The notes below the pieces were generated by a model. That model was not told the origin of the DNA and ran no database searches. It saw only the letters and a program-made list of their open reading frames with translations. A stretch of DNA of 39,617 bases from Streptomyces gossypii (GTDB taxonomy: Bacteria; Actinomycetota; Actinomycetes; Streptomycetales; Streptomycetaceae), in assembly GCF_025165795.1 (NCBI RefSeq), contig NZ_JAJAGO010000025.1, positions 1 to 39,617 of the forward strand, in the 5' to 3' direction. Every line of letters starts with the position of its first letter. Position 1 is the stretch's first letter. The position numbers were made by a program, and so were the translations under genes. Positions 16,920 through 23,716 of this stretch are shown piece after piece.

Positions 16920-17150
16920 GTGGCCACGGAGCAGGAGAAGGCCGAGCTGTACGCCATGGACATCTCGGATGCCGTATGGGAGAGCGCCCCGGGCGGGCCC
17001 GAAGAGGAGAAGGTGGAGATCGCGCACCTGGCCGGCGGTGCCGTCGCCATGCGCAACTCCAAGGACCCGGACACGGTGCTGCGTTACACCGAAGCCGAAT
17101 GGCGCGCCTTCGTGCTCGGTGCGCGGGACGGCGAGTTCGACCTCCAGTAA
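16920..17150 (+). CDS. DUF397 domain small acidic protein
   Basis: A 76-residue acidic protein with the DUF397 core: a tryptophan in AVWES, then VEIAHLAGGAVAMRNSKDPDTVLRYT and EWRAFVLGARDGEFDL. DUF397 proteins are small streptomycete regulators that usually pair with XRE-type DNA-binding proteins (whiJ-type loci); the developmental protein BldB is, from memory, placed in or near this family. The cysteine of the common CVEVA motif is replaced here (KVEIA). The GTG at 16920 has GAAGGGA about nine bases upstream. No XRE gene is adjacent; the neighbours are eccC upstream and the convergent kinase operon. A role in regulating the secretion locus is inference. Confidence 0.87.
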   Translation: MATEQEKAELYAMDISDAVWESAPGGPEEEKVEIAHLAGGAVAMRNSKDPDTVLRYTEAEWRAFVLGARDGEFDLQ

Positions 17151-17238
17151 CCGGTGACCGGTGACCGCCTCCCTGGATGCCTTACCCCCGGGGAGTGCGG
17201 TGCTGGTGCTGCTGCGCACGCCGCATCGGGGCGGACCA

Positions 17239-19305
17239 TCAGAAGACGGGCATCGCGGTCAGCTCGCCCCCACTCAGCAGAAAGGCCCGGTTTCCGGCCA
17301 CCGCGCTGCGCCACCGGCCAGGCCCGCTCCGAAGGGGCGGCCACGCCTTCTTTCCGCTGCGGACATCCACCGTCGCCACACCTTCGGTCCCCCTCTCCCC
17401 GAGAACCACCCATGCCGTGTTGCCCTGAGGTGCGGGTGCCTCCCGGACCCGCCCTTCGTTCATCAGCGTGAGCGTCCAGTCCACACCACCGTCAACGGCC
17501 TTGCACGCCTTGAGCTCAGCGCCGTCGCCTGCGAAGAGAAGCTCACCCGCCAGTGCGGGTGAACCCCAACCCGCCCCTGCAGCCGGGCGAGCCCATCTCT
17601 CCTTGCCGTCTGCCAAGGCGAGTGCCCGGAGCCGTCGTCCGCCGAGGTAGACGGTGTCGTCCGAGACCGCCGGGGTGAGGAAGCCGCTGCCCTGCTCCTC
17701 GGGCCCCCATACCGTCTTCCCGGTACCGGCGGCCACTCCGGCCACCTTCCCGTCGCTGCCGTACACGACCAGGATGCCGTCGGCCGTCACCGCCCTCACC
17801 GCCCGCTCGGCAGTGGACCGTACGGGGGGAGACACCGTCCACAGTGGTTCGTGCGAGGTGACGCTGACTGCGCGCAGCCGATTGTCGTTCGTCGTGACGT
17901 ACACAGCCCCGCCATCGGCCGCCAGCACCGTGCGGACATCGGCCGCTGCCGTCCACTGCCGACTGCCGTCCTCCGTTTTCAGCGCCAGAAGTCCACCGGA
18001 GGCATCCGCGGTGAACGCCGTTTCGCTGTGAGCGGCGGGCGCGGCCGTCCCGGCGGACGGCTCGGCACCGTCAGCGCTCCAGCGCCGCTCTCCGTCACGA
18101 ACGTCGTACGCCCGCACGTCGCCGTTCGTTGCGGTGACGAGGACGAGATCGCGCACGGGCAGCGGAACGGACGCCTCATGGGCTCCGGTGCGGATGGGGC
18201 CCCAGAGCGCGGGCGGAGGCGTGCCCTCTTCGTAGTCGGCGAGCAGATCGGCCTCCCAGGGTGCGGAACCCCCCGTACCGTCCCCGGTCGACAGCCACCA
18301 GACCACTCCTCCACCTGCCGCGAGCACCGCACCCGTGGAAAGTCCGACGATCAGCTTTCGCCTGGATATCCCGGTGATCCCGGACAGCCCCGATCCCTGA
18401 GTGGGCTCCCCGTCGCCTTGCAGCGCTGACAGCCGGCTCGCGTTCCGTTCCCGCTCGGCTATGTCGTCGGCCAACGCACCGCTCGTCCAGGCACTGTCCG
18501 CGTTGCGCGGGGGTGCGAGAGCCTTGATCACCTGATCGGGTGTGGGCCGCCAGGCGGCGTCTTTCGCGAGGCACGGAGCGACGAGAGCGCGCAGGTCCGG
18601 CGGCAGCGCGTCCAGGCGCGGCTCGCCGTGCACAACCTCGTACTGCACGGCGGCCACATGGTCGCCGGAGAAGGCGCGTTCGCCGGTGGCGGCGTAGGTG
18701 AGGACCGCACCGAGCGCGAAGATGTCCGCGGCCGGGCCCACGCGCCGGCCGACCACCTGCTCAGGCGGGCCGAAGCCCGGGGTGACCGGTGCCTGTCCGG
18801 TGGTCGTGAGCGTGAGGCCGTGTTCAGGGCGGGCGATGCCGAAATCGATCAGACGGGGCCCACCCGAAGTCAGCACGATGTTCGAGGGCTTCAGGTCCCG
18901 GTGGACCAGGCCGGCCGCGTGCACGTCGCGCAGCGTACGGGCCAGCACCGCTCCCAGAGCCCTTGTGGCGGCGTTGCCGAACGCGCCGTAGCTCTCCACA
19001 GCGTGATCCAACGTGGGCCCGGCCAGGAACTCCGTCGCGATCCACGGCCGGCCCCCTTCCATCTGGGCCCCCAGGACACGGGCGACGCCCTTGCTGCGGA
19101 CGGACTCCGCCGCATGGGCCTCGCGCACGAAACGCTGGACCAGGTGACCGTCGTAGGCGAGCTCGGGGCGAAGCACCTTGACGGCCGCGGGCCGCCCGGT
19201 GTCGTCACGGCCGAGGTAGACCTTTCCCATGCCGCCGACGCCGAGCACACCAATGAGGCGGTAGGGCCCCAGACGTAGGGGATCGCCGGTGCCGAGGGGG
19301 TTCAC
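17239..19305 (-). CDS. Membrane Ser/Thr protein kinase with PQQ-type beta-propeller (active type)
   Basis: A 688-residue protein. The cytoplasmic kinase domain (about 12-265) has GVGGMG at 22-27, VAIK lysine 43, HRDLKPSN at 135-142 with catalytic Asp137, DFG at 154-156 and PPEQ at about 180-183, so it should be catalytically competent. A linker and SRRKLIV (314-320) lead into one transmembrane helix at about 318-338. The outside part holds about seven PQQ-like blades, each with the D-G-x-x-x-W docking motif (for example VRDGERRW, TEDGSRQW, ADGKERW, RSGKKAW). The GTG at 19305 has GGAG about nine bases upstream. It is last of the four-gene kinase-like operon, 39 bases after the previous gene. 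It ends 88 bases from the convergent DUF397 gene. Confidence 0.92.
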   Translation of the reverse strand: MNPLGTGDPLRLGPYRLIGVLGVGGMGKVYLGRDDTGRPAAVKVLRPELAYDGHLVQRFVREAHAAESVRSKGVARVLGAQMEGGRPWIATEFLAGPTLDHAVESYGAFGNAATRALGAVLARTLRDVHAAGLVHRDLKPSNIVLTSGGPRLIDFGIARPEHGLTLTTTGQAPVTPGFGPPEQVVGRRVGPAADIFALGAVLTYAATGERAFSGDHVAAVQYEVVHGEPRLDALPPDLRALVAPCLAKDAAWRPTPDQVIKALAPPRNADSAWTSGALADDIAERERNASRLSALQGDGEPTQGSGLSGITGISRRKLIVGLSTGAVLAAGGGVVWWLSTGDGTGGSAPWEADLLADYEEGTPPPALWGPIRTGAHEASVPLPVRDLVLVTATNGDVRAYDVRDGERRWSADGAEPSAGTAAPAAHSETAFTADASGGLLALKTEDGSRQWTAAADVRTVLAADGGAVYVTTNDNRLRAVSVTSHEPLWTVSPPVRSTAERAVRAVTADGILVVYGSDGKVAGVAAGTGKTVWGPEEQGSGFLTPAVSDDTVYLGGRRLRALALADGKERWARPAAGAGWGSPALAGELLFAGDGAELKACKAVDGGVDWTLTLMNEGRVREAPAPQGNTAWVVLGERGTEGVATVDVRSGKKAWPPLRSGPGRWRSAVAGNRAFLLSGGELTAMPVF

Positions 19306-19344
19306 GCGAGGGAGCTCCTGAGTGGGTGGGGCAGGGGCGTTACG

Positions 19345-21501
19345 TTATTCGAGGGGGAAGGCGAGAACGGTATTTCCATTCACTGCGATGAGTTTTTTGG
19401 CGGAGGGAGCTGCGAGAAGGTCCGTATAACCCGCTTCATCGGATCCGGAAAAAACCCATGCCTCACGGCGCTTCTCGCAGTCGATGGCCGCGAACCAACG
19501 CCCCTTGTCAACGGAGAAGTAGACGTATCCAGTTCCTGCCGCCGGGATCGACAAGTACGAGGCATCGGCGGCCCAGTCCGTCTCGAGTTCCCAGAGCAGA
19601 GTCCCGGATTCCGCATCCAGCGCAACGATTCCGTATCCCATTTCCACAGCGTACACGACACCGTCATGGAAGATTGGCACACCGTAGAACATGCTCCGCT
19701 CTTTCCGAGTGGGATTGCTCCTTTCTTTTCCGAAACGCCAAGACACTTTACCGTCGATGATACCTACGGCTATAATCTCCTGGAATCCCAGATAGTAATG
19801 TGAGGCACCCCGACCGTGGGAGAATGCCACGACGCGCTCTTCGCCTTCACCGTTGGGCGGAAATGAATTCGACCAGATTTTCTTTCCTGTCCGTGTACTG
19901 ACACCCCACATCGTCTCCACATTTTCCAAAGCGAGTACCAGCACTCCGGCCTTCCATGCCACGACCTGGGCCGTACTTTCAGGCGTGGAAATCTCTTGGC
20001 GCCACTGCTCCTCCCCTGTATCCGTGCGGATCGCCAGCCGCAAAGACACCTCCTCCCCATTCGGCTTTCCTGCCGTTCCGGTATAAAAAATCAACCCGCC
20101 ATGGGTCGTCAACAGTCTGGGATTCTTTACATCCAGATCCTCGCCAGGCGTGACTTGATTTCGAAACTGAACAGTCTTGGCATCGATCAGCGCAACAGCA
20201 GCATTACTCGAATCGATTCCATAAATTCGCTTGCCGTCCGCAACCGGAAGACTGTAGTCTAGAGCTTCTCGATTTATCACGCCTTGCTTGCCGCTTTTCA
20301 CCGCTACGGATGTCAATCCCGCCTCGGAGCTCATCATCAGGTAGTCCTCGGCCAGAAATACCTGAAATTCCGCCGCGCCGGAGACTGCTGTCTTCCAATG
20401 AGGCTTCGGCGCAGCGCCCACAGGCTGGCTGCCGGACGAGGAGCGCGCTGGCCGACCTGACTCGTCCGTTCCGAGCCAGGCCCACCCGGCTGCGACACCT
20501 CCCGCCGCGAACAGGGTGCCGGCGCCCGCAACGAGCGCCCGCCTCCTTCGCACACTGCGTTCACGCGAGTGAGGTGCCACTGTGGTGAAGTCGTCTTCCC
20601 AGAGCGGAAGCCGGGAGGGCTCTATCTCCCAAACCGCCTCGCTGCGTCGCAGAACTTCCGCGTGCACGGCATCCGGCAGGAAGTCGGCGAATTCCCCGTG
20701 AGTCTCGGACAGCGAAGATCCCAGTTGCGTCGTGCCAGGGCGTTGATCCGGGACCTTGCTGAGGCAGCTCGCCAGCAACGGCTGCATCTCCGGCGGAACT
20801 GCTGTCAGATCAGCCTCGCCGTACCGGACCCGGTAGAGCAGGTCGGCCGTCTGCCCGGTGCCGAAGGGGCCATGGCCGGTCAGGGCGAAGACCAGCACTC
20901 CGGCGAGCGCGAAGACGTCCCCGGCGGGACCGTGCTCCCCACCGGTCGCCTGCTCTGGGGACATGAAGGCGGGAGTGCCCGCAGCGGTGCCGGTCCGTGT
21001 CAGGCGATCGTCCCCTGCAGCGCGGGCGATGCCGAAGTCGATGAGCTTGGGGCCGGTGGCCGCAATCAGAATGTTGGAAGGCTTGAGGTCACGGTGCACC
21101 ACACCGGAGTTGTGCAGTTGTGAGAGGGCTTCGCAGAGCCGGGCGCCCAGGACGCGAGCGGCTTCCTCCGGCAGCCCGCCGCACACGGCTACGGCCTCGT
21201 CCAGCGGAGGTCCCAGCACGTACTCCGTAGCGAGCCAGGGGACCTCGGCCAGCGGATCCGCATCCACCACCGCAGCGCCGTACTCACCTCCGATGACGCG
21301 AGCGGCATCGACCTCGAGACGAAACCGCGTGCGGAATTCGGGGTCGGCGGCGAAATCCGCGTGCATGGTCTTCAACGCGACCGTCCGGCCACCGGGCGAA
21401 CGACCCAGATACACCGTGCCCATCCCACCACTGCCTAGTCGTGCGATGAGGCGGTACTCACCGAGGCTCGACGGGTCGTCATGTCCGAGTGAGGATTCCA
21501 C
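19345..21501 (-). CDS. Membrane Ser/Thr protein kinase with beta-propeller (active type)
   Basis: A 718-residue protein. Kinase domain about 15-265 with GSGGMG at 23-28, lysine 44 in VALK, HRDLKPSN at 136-143 (Asp138), DFG 155-157 and SPEQ at about 181-184; all catalytic residues are present. VRRRRALV (317-324) precedes a transmembrane helix at about 322-343. The outer domain is a PQQ-type propeller with blades ending in ...W (DTGEEQW, RTGKKIW, ESGTLLW, EKRREAW). The GTG at 21501 lies five bases after the stop of the upstream pseudokinase gene, with no good ribosome binding site, so translation is probably coupled. The propeller-coding part is much less GC-rich than the kinase part: 43% for 19741-19800 against 70% for 21181-21240, counted by hand. 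Confidence 0.92.
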   Translation of the reverse strand: MESSLGHDDPSSLGEYRLIARLGSGGMGTVYLGRSPGGRTVALKTMHADFAADPEFRTRFRLEVDAARVIGGEYGAAVVDADPLAEVPWLATEYVLGPPLDEAVAVCGGLPEEAARVLGARLCEALSQLHNSGVVHRDLKPSNILIAATGPKLIDFGIARAAGDDRLTRTGTAAGTPAFMSPEQATGGEHGPAGDVFALAGVLVFALTGHGPFGTGQTADLLYRVRYGEADLTAVPPEMQPLLASCLSKVPDQRPGTTQLGSSLSETHGEFADFLPDAVHAEVLRRSEAVWEIEPSRLPLWEDDFTTVAPHSRERSVRRRRALVAGAGTLFAAGGVAAGWAWLGTDESGRPARSSSGSQPVGAAPKPHWKTAVSGAAEFQVFLAEDYLMMSSEAGLTSVAVKSGKQGVINREALDYSLPVADGKRIYGIDSSNAAVALIDAKTVQFRNQVTPGEDLDVKNPRLLTTHGGLIFYTGTAGKPNGEEVSLRLAIRTDTGEEQWRQEISTPESTAQVVAWKAGVLVLALENVETMWGVSTRTGKKIWSNSFPPNGEGEERVVAFSHGRGASHYYLGFQEIIAVGIIDGKVSWRFGKERSNPTRKERSMFYGVPIFHDGVVYAVEMGYGIVALDAESGTLLWELETDWAADASYLSIPAAGTGYVYFSVDKGRWFAAIDCEKRREAWVFSGSDEAGYTDLLAAPSAKKLIAVNGNTVLAFPLE

Positions 21502-21506
21502 CGCAA

Positions 21507-23660
21507 TCAGTCCACGGGCAGTGCATACAGGTCGGACCCACTCGCGACGACAGCCATCCCGGAAGAAGTGCCCACCACCGAAGCCGACTGTATCGACGAC
21601 CCATCATCCACTACGGCGAACCTCCATCGAGGAACACCATTCCGGGCATTGAATGCACCGATTTCTGATTCAGTCGACTGAAGGACAGTTTTCCCTGAAT
21701 CACTCAGCATTATCGTCGCACCGAGAGGCGCCGTAGAAGCTGTCGAGTCGGTCTTCCATCTGATCTTTCCCTTTCGAGTATCGAGAGCATAAGTAGCCAG
21801 GTCGGCATCCGCGAAGTACAGCATATTTTCCCGGGCATCCGGATTTGAAATCACCAGACTGCGAGTCCGGATTTGCCAGCGCTCATTGCCGCTCTTGATG
21901 CCGATGCCACTGATGCCGTCATGCAAGTCCTCACTCACACTTACCACCAACAGGTTTCCGGGCATTGCCTTCGGGACCCCGCTCGGAGATCGTCGCACTT
22001 TGACGTATCGCTGCTCCCACTTCTTTTCACCATCACGGAGGCCAACGGCATAGTAAGCAAGGTGTTCACCGCGTGCATCCGCGTGATTATTTGGCAACAG
22101 CAGGCTATTCCGGTACAGGATGGGCGGCAAATTCCCCTCACGTGCCTGCTGGACGTCTCCGGTCATCTCGTTCGGAATTACCGTACGCCACATTTCTCTG
22201 CGATCGCGAATTCGGTAGCGTATCACCAGTTTCCGTTTACCACTTCCACCCGTCACCGTCTCGTCAGCCAATAGCCATACGGATCCGTTCTTCCCGGCCA
22301 AGACGGAGGACATGGCAAATCTCTTGCCGACACCGTAGCCCTGCTCCCGCCACTGCACACGCCCTGAAGATGCTGAGAGAAGCGAGAAACTCCCGGATTC
22401 CGGTATCAGCACTTCACCGTTTCCCATGTAGATCGGTGAGCCGACGGGGAAGAGGTCATCACGCACCCATATTTGCTTACCCTCTCGGAGGTTGATCCCC
22501 AGCAGGCCGGATTCATCTTTCACAACCGCCCGCAGTGGCCCGGTGAGAACGAATTTCATCACCTCCCCCGGAAGGCGATACCGCCACAATGGCTCAGGGG
22601 CCGTGCCGGGCACCGCAAGCACGGGAAGCGGCTCGGGCTTCCGCTTTCCCACATTGCGCCACGCAACGATCCCCGAAGCGCCCACGGCGACACCCGCCGC
22701 AGCGGATGCAGATCCACGGATCAGCATCCGCCTGGACGGAGAAGCCATCGAGGCCACCCTCAGGGTCTCTCCGCCCGTCACTGCTGCAGCGATCGTCGCC
22801 GGTGAAGGTGGGGAGGTCGCCATATCCGCCTGCATGGCGTGCTTCGTGGACTGGGCCACCAATGCAGAGGCCAGTGACTCGGGGAGTTCTCCGGATGGCC
22901 GAACGGATCGACCGCGAAGCCGCTTCAACAGTTCGTCGGCCTGTGGGCGATGCGCAGGATCCGGGTTGAGGCAGTCGACAATCACGCCTCGGAGGGCGAG
23001 CGGCAGAGCAGTCGGCTCCGGCGCTCTGCTACCGGTGGCCATATAAGCGAGGACGGAACCCAACGCGTAGATGTCGCCAAGCGGACGAGGCTGTCCCCCC
23101 TGGCGCTGTTCGGGCGGCAGGCTCTGATCGGCGACACCTGGCACCGCGGTCCGCTCCTCACCCAAGGGAGACGCGGCCCGTACGAGCCCGTATCCGGTCA
23201 ACTGTGGGCCCTGTGCAGTAAGCAGGACCGACTCGGGTGAGATGCCCGCATATACCAGGCCATTGGAGTGGGTGGTCAGCAGCGCTTCGGTCAGCGCCAC
23301 ACCCAGCGAACGGACGACAGCTTCCGGCAGCGCACCTCCGTGTGCGGACAGAGCCGTGGGAAGGGGGAGTGCGGGAAAGCAGTCGTACGCGATCCATGGA
23401 GAACGCGCCTCCGGGCCAGCGATGTTCGCAATCGGGGCAACCCAACGGCTGGTCAAGCTCCGGGATTTGTTCGCCTCCGCCCAGAAACGGAAGCAGTATC
23501 CAGTGTCGTCGGCCGCATCCCCCAACGCTGCCATCAGGACGACCGGCTTCCCATCCCGGTCACCGCGGCCGATACACAGCGCCATGTCCTTCGCCGCGAG
23601 ATCCAGAGGCGCCACGACCTGGTACATATCGAACTGAGACGGGCTTACTCCATCCGGCAC
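21507..23660 (-). CDS. Pseudokinase-beta-propeller membrane protein
   Basis: A 717-residue protein with the same layout as the two kinases downstream, but the kinase-like domain looks dead. The glycine loop is not recognisable, the VAIK lysine region reads VVLMAAL, HRDLKPSN has become YAGISPES at 137-144, and DFG has become GYG at 156-158. The fold is still readable from LPPEQRQGG, DIYALGSVLAYMATG and DPAHRPQADELL. SRRMLIRG (309-316) leads into a transmembrane helix at about 313-334, then a propeller with W-ending blades (REGKQIW, SSGRVQW, KSGNERW, RKGKIRW). The GTG at 23660 has AGGAG nine bases upstream. It is 56 bases downstream of a second pseudokinase gene and 5 bases before an active kinase gene. 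The outer domain is lower in GC than the rest. Confidence 0.9.
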   Translation of the reverse strand: MPDGVSPSQFDMYQVVAPLDLAAKDMALCIGRGDRDGKPVVLMAALGDAADDTGYCFRFWAEANKSRSLTSRWVAPIANIAGPEARSPWIAYDCFPALPLPTALSAHGGALPEAVVRSLGVALTEALLTTHSNGLVYAGISPESVLLTAQGPQLTGYGLVRAASPLGEERTAVPGVADQSLPPEQRQGGQPRPLGDIYALGSVLAYMATGSRAPEPTALPLALRGVIVDCLNPDPAHRPQADELLKRLRGRSVRPSGELPESLASALVAQSTKHAMQADMATSPPSPATIAAAVTGGETLRVASMASPSRRMLIRGSASAAAGVAVGASGIVAWRNVGKRKPEPLPVLAVPGTAPEPLWRYRLPGEVMKFVLTGPLRAVVKDESGLLGINLREGKQIWVRDDLFPVGSPIYMGNGEVLIPESGSFSLLSASSGRVQWREQGYGVGKRFAMSSVLAGKNGSVWLLADETVTGGSGKRKLVIRYRIRDRREMWRTVIPNEMTGDVQQAREGNLPPILYRNSLLLPNNHADARGEHLAYYAVGLRDGEKKWEQRYVKVRRSPSGVPKAMPGNLLVVSVSEDLHDGISGIGIKSGNERWQIRTRSLVISNPDARENMLYFADADLATYALDTRKGKIRWKTDSTASTAPLGATIMLSDSGKTVLQSTESEIGAFNARNGVPRWRFAVVDDGSSIQSASVVGTSSGMAVVASGSDLYALPVD

Positions 23661-23716
23661 GCTCCCCTGCTCCTCTCGTTTGATCGAGGACAGCCGAAAC
23701 TCCCGGACGTAGTGTG

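Noticed and set aside
17151..17238. ccggtgaccggtgacc and nearby GC dyads between the DUF397 gene and the kinase stop as a terminator
   Set aside because: Only short imperfect pairing (tgcgg/ccgca) could be drawn, too weak to list as a terminator.
19345..22700. Low-GC stretch as an inserted mobile element
   Set aside because: No transposase, inverted termini or target duplication; the reading frames continue unbroken into GC-rich kinase domains.
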